Shown piece after piece: positions 17,637-25,549 of a stretch of DNA of 64,000 nt (positions within the stretch are counted from its first letter, which is position 1; every line of letters begins with the position of its first letter). The translations under genes and the position numbers were made by a program. The stretch is from contig NZ_JAMYDU010000014.1 in NCBI RefSeq assembly GCF_024138395.1, forward strand, positions 1 to 64,000, written 5' to 3'. The stretch comes from Pseudomonas mandelii (GTDB lineage Bacteria; Pseudomonadota; Gammaproteobacteria; Pseudomonadales; Pseudomonadaceae). The notes below the pieces were generated by a model. That model was not told where the DNA came from. It made no database searches and was given only the letters and a program-made list of their open reading frames with translations.

Positions 17637-20028
17637 TCATCACGCTGTAGAGAAGACCCAAGCCGAACTGGCTGAATTGTTCGCCAAGGACCTGACCACC
17701 GGAGTCGGCCGCAGCGTCAAGCACGACAGCGCCGACAAGCACGTGTCCGGTGAAGCGCAGTACATCGACGATCGGCTGGAATTCCCCAATCAGCTGCACG
17801 TTTACGCACGACTGTCGGACCGCGCCCACGCGAAAATCATCAGCATCGACACCAAGCCTTGCTACGCCTTCGAAGGCGTGCGCATCGCCATTACCCACGA
17901 AGATGTGCCGGGCCTGAAAGACATCGGCCCACTGTTGCCGGGCGATCCGTTGTTGGCCATTGATGACGTGCAGTTCGTCGGTCAACCGGTATTGGCGGTG
18001 GCGGCGAAAGACCTGGAAACCGCGCGCAAAGCGGCCATGGCCGCGATCATCGAATACGAAGATCTGGAACCGGTTTTGGACGTGGTCGAAGCCTTGCGCA
18101 AACGCCACTTTGTGCTCGACAGTCATACGCATCAGCGTGGCGATTCAGCCACTGCGCTTTCTACTGCAGAGCATCGCATCCAAGGCACGCTGCACATCGG
18201 CGGCCAGGAACACTTTTATCTGGAAACCCAGATCTCTTCGGTGATGCCGACCGAAGACGGCGGCATGATCGTTTACTGCTCGACCCAGAACCCCACCGAA
18301 GTGCAGAAACTGGTGGCGGAAGTGCTGGACGTGTCGATGAACAAGATCGTCGTCGACATGCGCCGCATGGGCGGTGGTTTCGGCGGCAAGGAGACTCAAG
18401 CGGCAAGCCCGGCGTGCCTGTGCGCGGTGATTGCGCACCTGACCGGTCAGCCGACCAAAATGCGCCTGCCGCGTGTCGAAGACATGCTGATGACCGGTAA
18501 GCGTCACCCGTTTTACGTCGAGTACGACGTGGGCTTCGACAGCACCGGTCGCCTGCACGGCATTGCCCTGGAACTGGCCGGTAACTGCGGTTGTTCACCG
18601 GATTTGTCGGCATCGATTGTCGACCGCGCGATGTTCCATGCCGACAACTCTTACTACCTGGGCGATGCGACCATCAACGGTCACCGTTGCAAGACCAACA
18701 CCGCGTCGAACACCGCTTACCGGGGTTTCGGCGGCCCGCAAGGCATGGTCGCCATCGAAGAAGTGATGGACGCCATCGCGCGCCATTTGGGTCTCGATCC
18801 GCTAGCGGTGCGCAAGGCAAACTACTACGGCAAGACCGAGCGCAACATCACCCATTACTACCAGACCGTCGAGCACAACATGCTCGAGGAAATGACCGCC
18901 GAACTGGAAGAAAGCAGCCAGTACGCCGAGCGCCGCGAAGCGATCCGTCGCTACAACGCCAACAGCCCGATCCTGAAAAAAGGCTTGGCGCTGACTCCGG
19001 TGAAATTCGGTATTTCCTTCACCGCCAGCTTCCTCAATCAGGCCGGCGCACTGATCCACATCTACACCGACGGCAGCATCCATCTGAACCATGGTGGCAC
19101 CGAAATGGGCCAGGGTCTGAACACCAAAGTTGCGCAAGTTGTGGCTGAAGTATTCCAGGTGGAAATGGACCGCGTACAGATCACCGCGACCAACACCGAC
19201 AAGGTCCCGAACACCTCGCCGACCGCGGCTTCCAGTGGTGCCGACTTGAATGGTAAAGCGGCGCAGAACGCGGCTGAAATCATCAAGAAACGCCTGGTGG
19301 AATTCGCCGCGCGCCAATACAAGGTCAGCGAGGAAGACGTGGAATTCCACAACGGTCATGTACGGGTCCGCGATCACATTCTGACGTTTGAATCGCTGAT
19401 CCAGCAGGCGTATTTCGCCCAGGTGTCGCTGTCGAGCACCGGCTTCTACAAGACCCCGAAAATCTACTACGACCGCAGTCAGGCCCGTGGTCGGCCGTTC
19501 TACTACTACGCCTTCGGTGCGGCCTGTGCCGAGGTGATCGTCGACACCCTGACCGGCGAGTACAAGATGCTGCGCACCGACATCCTTCACGATGTCGGCG
19601 ACTCGCTGAACCCGGCCATCGACATCGGTCAGGTCGAGGGCGGTTTCATCCAGGGCATGGGTTGGCTGACCATGGAAGAACTGGTGTGGAACAACAAAGG
19701 CAAACTGATGACCAACGGCCCGGCCAGCTACAAGATCCCGGCGGTGGCAGACATGCCTTTGGACCTGCGGGTGAAGCTGGTGGAAAACCGCAAGAACCCG
19801 GAAGACACGGTGTTCCATTCCAAGGCTGTCGGTGAGCCACCGTTCATGCTCGGCATTGCGGCGTGGTGTGCGATCAAGGACGCCGTGGCGAGCCTGGGCG
19901 ACTACCAGCATCAACCGAAAATCGACGCACCGGCGACCCCGGAGCGGGTGTTGTGGGGCTGTGAACAGATGCGGCAGTTGAAGGTGGCGAAGGCTACCGA
20001 GGCTGAGCCGGAGTTGGCTTCGCTTTAG
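17629..20028 (+). CDS. xdhB: Xanthine dehydrogenase, large (molybdopterin) subunit
   Basis: Catalytic molybdenum subunit that hydroxylates hypoxanthine to xanthine and xanthine to urate, working with XdhA. 799 aa. Seen: N-terminal aldehyde oxidase/xanthine dehydrogenase a/b hammerhead domain, then molybdopterin-binding motifs GGGFGGKETQ, YRGFGGPQG and the GQGLNTK loop. The catalytic Glu is in the near-C-terminal VGEPPFMLG motif. Its start lies inside xdhA (8-bp overlap), typical of co-translation. A repeat pair separates it from xdhC. Confidence 0.97.
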   Translation: MSNHHAVEKTQAELAELFAKDLTTGVGRSVKHDSADKHVSGEAQYIDDRLEFPNQLHVYARLSDRAHAKIISIDTKPCYAFEGVRIAITHEDVPGLKDIGPLLPGDPLLAIDDVQFVGQPVLAVAAKDLETARKAAMAAIIEYEDLEPVLDVVEALRKRHFVLDSHTHQRGDSATALSTAEHRIQGTLHIGGQEHFYLETQISSVMPTEDGGMIVYCSTQNPTEVQKLVAEVLDVSMNKIVVDMRRMGGGFGGKETQAASPACLCAVIAHLTGQPTKMRLPRVEDMLMTGKRHPFYVEYDVGFDSTGRLHGIALELAGNCGCSPDLSASIVDRAMFHADNSYYLGDATINGHRCKTNTASNTAYRGFGGPQGMVAIEEVMDAIARHLGLDPLAVRKANYYGKTERNITHYYQTVEHNMLEEMTAELEESSQYAERREAIRRYNANSPILKKGLALTPVKFGISFTASFLNQAGALIHIYTDGSIHLNHGGTEMGQGLNTKVAQVVAEVFQVEMDRVQITATNTDKVPNTSPTAASSGADLNGKAAQNAAEIIKKRLVEFAARQYKVSEEDVEFHNGHVRVRDHILTFESLIQQAYFAQVSLSSTGFYKTPKIYYDRSQARGRPFYYYAFGAACAEVIVDTLTGEYKMLRTDILHDVGDSLNPAIDIGQVEGGFIQGMGWLTMEELVWNNKGKLMTNGPASYKIPAVADMPLDLRVKLVENRKNPEDTVFHSKAVGEPPFMLGIAAWCAIKDAVASLGDYQHQPKIDAPATPERVLWGCEQMRQLKVAKATEAEPELASL

Positions 20029-20040
20029 ACCGAGGCGTGG

Positions 20041-20127
20041 CCTTCGCGGGCAAGCCTCGCTCCTACAGGTTTACGGTGATCGTGTGACCGCTATCAATCC
20101 TGTAGGAGCGAGGCTTGCCCGCGAAGA
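20041..20127. repeat. REP-type inverted pair, GTAGGAGCGAGGC family
   Basis: Inverted copies (CCTTCGCGGGCAAGCC... and ...GGCTTGCCCGCGAAG) with a 36-bp spacer, between xdhB and xdhC within what looks like one operon. It may alter relative message stability; no terminator T run is present. Confidence 0.9.
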
Positions 20128-20163
20128 GGCCCGAACAGACAACAATGTTGTAGGGGTGAAAAC

Positions 20164-21009
20164 ATGTACAACTGGATCGACGCCCTCGCCGACCTGCAAA
20201 CCCGGGGCGAACCCTGCGTGTTGGTGACCATCATCGAAGAGCTCGGCTCGACGCCGCGCAATGCTGGCTCGAAGATGGTCATCAGCGCCACGCAAACGTT
20301 CGACACCATCGGTGGCGGGCATCTGGAATACAAGGCCATGCAGATCGGTCGCGAGATGCTGGCCAGCGGCCGGCAGGACACCCATCTGGAGCGCTTCAGC
20401 CTCGGCGCCAGCCTGGGCCAGTGCTGCGGTGGCGTGACCGTGTTGCTGTTCGAACCGATGGGCCAGGTCCAGGCGCAGATTGCGGTGTTCGGCGCCGGCC
20501 ACGTCGGTCGGGCGCTGGTGCCGCTGCTCGCCAGCCTGCCCTGCCGGGTACGCTGGATCGACTCGCGGGAAGCTGAGTTCCCCGAACAGATCCCCCACGG
20601 CGTGCGCAAAATCGTCACTGAAGAACCGCTGGACGAAGTCGATGACCTGCCCGCCGGCAGCTACTGCATCGTCATGACCCACAACCACCAACTCGACCTC
20701 GAACTCACCGCCGCGATCCTCAAGCGCAACGACTTCGCCTACTTCGGCCTGATCGGCTCGAAGACCAAACGGGTGAAGTTCGAACATCGCCTGCGTGACC
20801 GCGGCTTCGACAACACCGTGCTGCAACGCATGCGTTGCCCGATGGGCATCGGCGAAGTCAAAGGCAAGTTGCCTGTGGAAATCGCTATCTCCATCGCCGG
20901 CGAAATCATCGCCACCTATAACGCGAATTTCGGCCAGCACACCGCCAGCGCCGGATCATCGATCGCCAAACTGCTGCCTGCTTCACGCCGCAGCCAAGCT
21001 TCCAATTGA
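20164..21009 (+). CDS. xdhC: Xanthine dehydrogenase accessory protein XdhC
   Basis: Chaperone that binds molybdenum cofactor and inserts its sulfurated form into xanthine dehydrogenase. 281 aa. N-terminal XdhC/CoxI domain (SCT-like region GSTPRNAGSKMVI, and LGQCCGGVTVLLFE with the family CCGG) and C-terminal Rossmann domain (QIAVFGAGHVGRALVPLLASL at about 107). It lies between xdhB and guaD on the same strand, 24 bp before guaD, so it should belong to the purine operon. Confidence 0.95.
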   Translation: MYNWIDALADLQTRGEPCVLVTIIEELGSTPRNAGSKMVISATQTFDTIGGGHLEYKAMQIGREMLASGRQDTHLERFSLGASLGQCCGGVTVLLFEPMGQVQAQIAVFGAGHVGRALVPLLASLPCRVRWIDSREAEFPEQIPHGVRKIVTEEPLDEVDDLPAGSYCIVMTHNHQLDLELTAAILKRNDFAYFGLIGSKTKRVKFEHRLRDRGFDNTVLQRMRCPMGIGEVKGKLPVEIAISIAGEIIATYNANFGQHTASAGSSIAKLLPASRRSQASN

Positions 21010-21033
21010 TAAGCCTGAAAACTGAGAGATCCC

Positions 21034-22338
21034 ATGCCTTTGACTCGCAAAGCCTACCGCGCTGCCCTCCTGCATAGCATCGCCGATCCCGCCGAAGTGG
21101 GCATCGAAGCCTCGTACGAGTATTTCGAAGACGGCCTGCTGGTGGTCGAAAACGGCCAGATCAGTGCCATCGGCCACGCCAGCGAATTGCTGCCGACCCT
21201 GCCGGCCGATATCCAGATCACGCATTATCAGGACGCGCTGATCACCCCGGGCTTTATCGACACCCACATCCACCTGCCGCAAACCGGCATGGTCGGCGCC
21301 TACGGCGAGCAACTGCTGGACTGGCTCAACACTTACACCTTCCCATGCGAAAGCCAGTTCGCCGACAAGGCCCACGCCGACCAGGTCGCGGACATTTTCA
21401 TCAAGGAGTTGCTGCGCAACGGCACCACCACTGCGCTGGTGTTCGGCAGCGTGCATCCGCAGTCGGTGAACTCGTTCTTCGAGGCCGCCGAACAGCTGGA
21501 CCTGCGGATGATCGCCGGCAAGGTAATGATGGACCGCAACGCGCCGGACTACCTGACCGACACCGCCGAATCGAGTTACGTCGAAAGCAAGGCGCTGATC
21601 GAGCGCTGGCATGGCAAGGGTCGTCTGCACTACGCGGTCACCCCGCGCTTCGCCCCGACCAGCACCCCGGAACAACTGACCCTCGCTGGCCAGTTACTCA
21701 GCGAATATCCGGATCTGTACATGCAGACCCACATCAGCGAAAACCTCAAGGAAGTCGAGTGGGTCAAGGCGCTGTTCCCGGAGCGCAAGGGCTACCTGGA
21801 CGTCTACGATCACTATCGACTGCTCGGCGAGCGCTCGGTGTTCGCTCACGGCGTTCACCTGTGCGACGACGAATGTGCGCGACTGGCGCAGACGGGTTCG
21901 GCGATTGCATTCTGCCCGACCTCAAACCTGTTCCTTGGCAGCGGTCTGTTCAATCTGCCGATGGCCGAGAAACACAAACTCAATGTCGGCCTCGGTACCG
22001 ACGTCGGTGGCGGCACCAGTTTCTCGCTGCTGCAAACCCTGAACGAAGCCTACAAAGTCATGCAACTGCAAGGCGCGCGGCTGAGCCCGTTCAAATCGCT
22101 ATACCTGGCCACCCTCGGTGGCGCCCGCGCCCTTCGCCTGGAAGACAAGATCGGTACCCTGCAACCAGGCAGCGACGCGGACTTCCTGGTGCTGGACTAC
22201 AACGCCACGCCACTGCTCGGCTATCGCCTGAAGCAGGCCAATAACATTGCCGAGACGTTGTTTGTATTGATGACGCTGGGAGATGACCGAACGGTGTTGC
22301 AGACGTATGCGGGGGGGAATCTGGTGCACCAGCGCTAA
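21034..22338 (+). CDS. guaD: Guanine deaminase
   Basis: Zinc amidohydrolase that converts guanine to xanthine, supplying the substrate of XdhAB. 434 aa, usual length. Metal-binding HxH in FIDTHIHLPQTGM near residue 80, followed by the guanine-deaminase signature GEQLLDWLNTYTFPCE. Later motifs are QTHISEN, FAHGVHL and the metal Asp in LGTDVGGGTSFS. Encoded 24 bp after xdhC with a good ribosome site (CTGAGAGATCCC). A terminator follows. Confidence 0.96.
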   Translation: MPLTRKAYRAALLHSIADPAEVGIEASYEYFEDGLLVVENGQISAIGHASELLPTLPADIQITHYQDALITPGFIDTHIHLPQTGMVGAYGEQLLDWLNTYTFPCESQFADKAHADQVADIFIKELLRNGTTTALVFGSVHPQSVNSFFEAAEQLDLRMIAGKVMMDRNAPDYLTDTAESSYVESKALIERWHGKGRLHYAVTPRFAPTSTPEQLTLAGQLLSEYPDLYMQTHISENLKEVEWVKALFPERKGYLDVYDHYRLLGERSVFAHGVHLCDDECARLAQTGSAIAFCPTSNLFLGSGLFNLPMAEKHKLNVGLGTDVGGGTSFSLLQTLNEAYKVMQLQGARLSPFKSLYLATLGGARALRLEDKIGTLQPGSDADFLVLDYNATPLLGYRLKQANNIAETLFVLMTLGDDRTVLQTYAGGNLVHQR

Positions 22339-22356
22339 GATTTTCCGGGCATGAAA

Positions 22357-22391
22357 TATCCCCCGCAATCGTTGGTTCCGGGGGATTTTTT
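22357..22391 (+). terminator. Intrinsic terminator after guaD
   Basis: ATCCCCC and GGGGGAT form a 7-bp stem around a 15-base loop and are followed by TTTTTT. It lies 19 bp after the guaD stop and ends the xdh-guaD operon. Confidence 0.85.
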
Positions 22392-22401
22392 GTGTCTTTG
22401 A

Positions 22402-22503
22402 GGCCGCCTTCGCGGGCAAGCCTCGCTCCTACAGATGGGTGGTGGATCACAATAATGTGAACGACACAAAACCTGTAGGAGCGAGGCTTGCCCGCGAAGG
22501 CCG
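22402..22503. repeat. REP-type inverted pair, GTAGGAGCGAGGC family
   Basis: Inverted CGCGGGCAAGCCTCGCTCCT/AGGAGCGAGGCTTGCCCGCG copies between the guaD terminator and the convergent GntR gene. Its spacer end (AACGACACAAAACCTG) resembles that of the copy at 36062, suggesting a common source. Confidence 0.9.
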
Positions 22504-22515
22504 CACCTCGGTCCA

Positions 22516-23280
22516 TCAGAGTTTCGCGACTGGCCGCCCAGGCTTCTTGGTCTGCAACAAATGCGAAAACACCGCATGCAAATCATCCGACGCACTTTCT
22601 TCGTCGAGGTTGAGTTTGCTGTCGATGTGGTCCATGTGATGCATCATCAGGTCCACCGCCAGCGTCGCGTCCCGCGCTTCGATCGCGTCGATCAACTGGG
22701 TGTGTTCATCGTAGGAACAGTGGGAACGGTTGCCACTCTCGTACTGGGCGATGATCAACGAAGTCTGGGACACCAGGCTGCGCTGGAAGCTGATCAGCGG
22801 CGCGTTTTTTGCCGCTTCGGCCAGTTTCAAGTGGAACTCGCCGGACAGACGGATACCGGCACCGCGATCGCCACGGGAAAAACTGTCGCGCTCGTCGTTG
22901 ACCATCTGCCGCAGTTCAAGCAGTTGCTCGGCGGTGGCGTGCTGAACCGCCAATTCAGTGATCGCCCGCTCCACCAGACGCCGCGCCAGAAACACCTGAC
23001 GGGCCTCTTCGACACTCGGGCTGGCAACGACAGCACCGCGATTCGGTCGCAGCAACACCACGCCTTCATGGGCCAGACGCGACAGCGCGCGGCGAATGAT
23101 GGTTCGGCTGACCCCGAAAATTTCCCCCAGCGCTTCTTCGCTCAACTTGGTGCCGGGCGCCAGACGCTGTTCGAGGATGGCCTCGAAGATATGCGCGTAG
23201 ACAATATCGTCCTGGGTACCGCTGCGGCCGGCTTTGCCTGCTCGCGGTTGTTTCTTGAGGGGTTGCAACTGTTCGTTCAT
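22516..23280 (-). CDS. GntR-family (FCD) transcriptional regulator
   Basis: Regulator of 254 aa from MNEQLQPLKK. After a basic N-terminal tail it has a GntR winged helix (about 25-95, LSEEALGEIFGVSRTIIRRALSRL) and an FCD ligand-binding domain (about 105-235). It is divergent from the BenE-family transporter gene and convergent with guaD. A palindromic site (23372-23383) lies in the gap to the transporter. Plausible role: control of the transporter and perhaps of purine use; the effector is unknown. A longer reading frame exists upstream but lacks a good start. Confidence 0.88.
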   Translation of the reverse strand: MNEQLQPLKKQPRAGKAGRSGTQDDIVYAHIFEAILEQRLAPGTKLSEEALGEIFGVSRTIIRRALSRLAHEGVVLLRPNRGAVVASPSVEEARQVFLARRLVERAITELAVQHATAEQLLELRQMVNDERDSFSRGDRGAGIRLSGEFHLKLAEAAKNAPLISFQRSLVSQTSLIIAQYESGNRSHCSYDEHTQLIDAIEARDATLAVDLMMHHMDHIDSKLNLDEESASDDLHAVFSHLLQTKKPGRPVAKL

Positions 23281-23371
23281 GGGCACTCGAGTCGGAGAAC
23301 TGCGGCGAATTGACCGTGACTGTAATACGGCACAGTGGGTCGCTGGCAAGTATCGCGTAAAAAACACCGCG

Positions 23372-23383
23372 ATTGTACACAAT
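23372..23383. promoter_or_regulatory. Candidate GntR/FCD operator ATTGTACACAAT
   Basis: ATTGT-AC-ACAAT, arms of 5 bp around a 2-bp centre, 92 bp upstream of the GntR start and 256 bp before the transporter start. FCD-type GntR proteins commonly bind TTGT-N-ACAA palindromes, and the prp regulator in this window has a very similar site. Confidence 0.5.
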
Positions 23384-23493
23384 GGAAGGTGGCAACACGA
23401 CTGTACGGCTGTTTGTCGCCCCCGCTGTATTGCAACGACCGGTTACTTTTCAGTTTAGGCTTGAACGCAGAATCCGTGGCTCAAACGCGATCC

Positions 23494-23589
23494 CCTGTAG
23501 GAGCGAGGCTTGCCCGCGAAGGCGTCGTGTCATTCAGCATTGATATCGACTGACACGACGCCTTCGCGGGCAAGCCTCGCTCCTACAGG
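23494..23589. repeat. REP-type inverted pair (left of benE)
   Basis: Full-length inverted GTAGGAGCGAGGC copies. The spacer is itself nearly palindromic (GGCGTCGTGTCA with TGACACGACGCC) and its centre matches that of the copy on the other side of the transporter gene. The rest of the 358-bp gap 23281-23638 holds only the GntR site and the transporter ribosome site. Confidence 0.9.
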
Positions 23590-23638
23590 GTTCATCGTTG
23601 GTTCGGATATTTTCATAGGTATAAGGAACACCGCTGTC

Positions 23639-24832
23639 ATGACCGACGCCACGCACACGCAGCTTCGCCCTCTGACTGACACGTCCCCCTCGGCCATCGT
23701 CGCCGGGTTCATCGCCATGATGACCGGCTACACCAGCTCATTGGTGCTAATGTTCCAGGCCGGGCAAGCGGCGGGGCTGACCAGCGGGCAGATTTCGTCG
23801 TGGATCTGGGCGATCTCCATTGGCATGGCGGTGTGCTCGATCGGCTTGTCCCTGCGCTATCGCACGCCGATCACCATCGCCTGGTCGACCCCCGGCGCGG
23901 CGTTGCTGATCACCAGCCTGGGCGGTGTCAGCTACGGCGAGGCTATCGGCGCCTACATCACTTGCGCAGTGCTGGTGACCATTTGCGGCCTGACCGGCAG
24001 TTTCGAACGGTTGGTGAAAAAGATTCCGGCCTCATTGGCGGCGGCATTGCTGGCGGGAATTCTGTTCAAGATCGGCAGCGAGATTTTCGTCGCCGCCCAG
24101 CACCGCACTGCGCTGGTGCTGGGGATGTTCTTCACGTATCTGGTGGTCAAACGCCTGTCGCCCCGCTACGCCGTGCTCGCCGCGCTGTTGATCGGCACCG
24201 CATTGTCGGGGTTCATGGGGCTGCTGGATTTCAGTGGCTTTCACCTGGAAGTCGCGACGCCGGTCTGGACCACGCCGCATTTTTCCCTGGCCGCGACCAT
24301 CAGCATCGGCATTCCGCTGTTCGTGGTGGCGATGACCTCGCAGAACATGCCGGGCATCGCCGTATTGCGCGCCGACGGCTACAACGTGCCGGCCTCGCCA
24401 CTGATCACCACCACCGGCATTGCCTCGTTGCTGCTGGCGCCGTTCGGCTCCCACGGGATCAACCTGGCCGCCATCAGCGCGGCGATCTGCACTGGGCCGC
24501 ATGCTCATGAAGATCGCAACAAGCGCTACACGGCCGCCGTCTGGTGCGGGATTTTCTACGGGATTGCCGGAGTGTTCGGCGCGACGCTGGCGGCGTTGTT
24601 TGCCGCATTGCCTAAAGAACTGGTGCTGTCGATTGCCGCGCTGGCGCTGTTCGGCTCAATCATCAATGGCTTGAGCATTGCCATGGCGCAAGTGCAGGAA
24701 CGGGAAGCGGCGCTGATTACCTTTATGGTCACGGCGTCGGGGCTGACGCTGTTTTCCATCGGTTCGGCGTTTTGGGGGATTGTGGCGGGGGTGTTGACGC
24801 TGGTGATTTTGAATTGGCGCAAGGCCCTGTAG
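23639..24832 (+). CDS. BenE-family (benzoate/H+ symporter-like) transporter
   Basis: Inner-membrane transporter of 397 aa with about 12 predicted membrane segments and the BenE family pattern throughout (AIVAGFIAMMTGYTSSL; WAISIGMAVCSIGLSLRYRTPITIAWSTPG; MTSQNMPGIAVLRADGY; GIASLLLAPFGSHGINLAAI). Characterised members import benzoate, but BenE is distantly related to the purine/xanthine NCS2 permeases and no benzoate genes are nearby. Its place next to the xdh-guaD genes makes a purine-related substrate worth considering. The stop codon TAG lies inside the downstream repeat (CCCTG-TAG-GAGCG), so the last codons were shaped by that insertion. Confidence 0.85.
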   Translation: MTDATHTQLRPLTDTSPSAIVAGFIAMMTGYTSSLVLMFQAGQAAGLTSGQISSWIWAISIGMAVCSIGLSLRYRTPITIAWSTPGAALLITSLGGVSYGEAIGAYITCAVLVTICGLTGSFERLVKKIPASLAAALLAGILFKIGSEIFVAAQHRTALVLGMFFTYLVVKRLSPRYAVLAALLIGTALSGFMGLLDFSGFHLEVATPVWTTPHFSLAATISIGIPLFVVAMTSQNMPGIAVLRADGYNVPASPLITTTGIASLLLAPFGSHGINLAAISAAICTGPHAHEDRNKRYTAAVWCGIFYGIAGVFGATLAALFAALPKELVLSIAALALFGSIINGLSIAMAQVQEREAALITFMVTASGLTLFSIGSAFWGIVAGVLTLVILNWRKAL

Positions 24833-24920
24833 GAGCGAGGCTTGCCCGCGAAGGCGTACTGTCATTCAACATTGATATCGACTGACACAACGCCTTCGCG
24901 GGCAAGCCTCGCTCCTACAA
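24827..24920. repeat. REP-type inverted pair (right of benE)
   Basis: Inverted GTAGGAGCGAGGC copies with a spacer nearly identical to that of the pair at 23494 and in the same orientation (shared CATTGATATCGACTGACAC). The first bases of this repeat encode the end and stop codon of the BenE-family gene. Confidence 0.9.
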
Positions 24921-24931
24921 AAAGCACGCAT

Positions 24932-24965
24932 AAAAAAACGGCGACCCTTGGGTCGCCGTTTTTTA
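24932..24965. terminator. Bidirectional terminator between benE and yggL
   Basis: AACGGCGACC pairs with GGTCGCCGTT around a CTTG loop, with an A run before and a T run after. It can serve both convergent genes; the yggL stop is 5 bp away. Confidence 0.9.
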
Positions 24966-24970
24966 GAACA

Positions 24971-25315
24971 TCAAGCTACCGGATTGATCGGCTTTTCCGG
25001 GTACCAGACGTCGATCAGCGGGCTGACGGTTGCTTCGGTCAGTTCGCTGCGGCCCTTGAGCCAGGCTTCAACAGCGGCACGCTGCTCTTCGGAGACCGAG
25101 CCACGCTTCTGCAGGCACACCAGACCAAAGTCGTCGCCGCCAACATAGCCCAGACCGTTGGCTTCCATGGCTTCTTTCAGGAACGCGTCGAGGAAAGCAT
25201 CAATGGCTTCATCAGCCAAATCTTCTTTGAAATCCAGGTTCAGTTCGAAACCCAGCTCTTGAAATTCATCGACGCACAGTTTTTTGCGCAGACGCTGGGA
25301 ACGGTTAGTCGCCAT
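24971..25315 (-). CDS. yggL: YggL family protein (DUF469)
   Basis: Small protein of the YggL/DUF469 family, reported to associate with the 50S ribosomal subunit; 114 aa. The start MATNRSQRLRKKLCVDEFQELGF is the typical basic N-terminus; acidic stretches and a conserved Gly-rich turn (NGLGYVGGDDFGLVCL) follow. An upstream in-frame ATG would add 16 residues without a ribosome site. Monocistronic, ending at the shared terminator. Confidence 0.88.
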   Translation of the reverse strand: MATNRSQRLRKKLCVDEFQELGFELNLDFKEDLADEAIDAFLDAFLKEAMEANGLGYVGGDDFGLVCLQKRGSVSEEQRAAVEAWLKGRSELTEATVSPLIDVWYPEKPINPVA

Positions 25316-25549
25316 TGGAACAATCCTCATAAGTAATAACGGGCCGCACTTTAGCAGTTTCAAGCGCCGATTGCCCGCCTCAGAACGGCGCTACGCCTAC
25401 CGTCGGTAAAAAAATAGCGGATTAGCAGACCAGGGTACGGCACAAGCTGTTGCACCTTGGGGCATAATGCCGACACTTTCATGACCGCTGAGGGAATTTA
25501 TTTCCATGCCCTCGTCTTTTTTCCCCTCGGCTGTAGGGTTTTATTTCAG

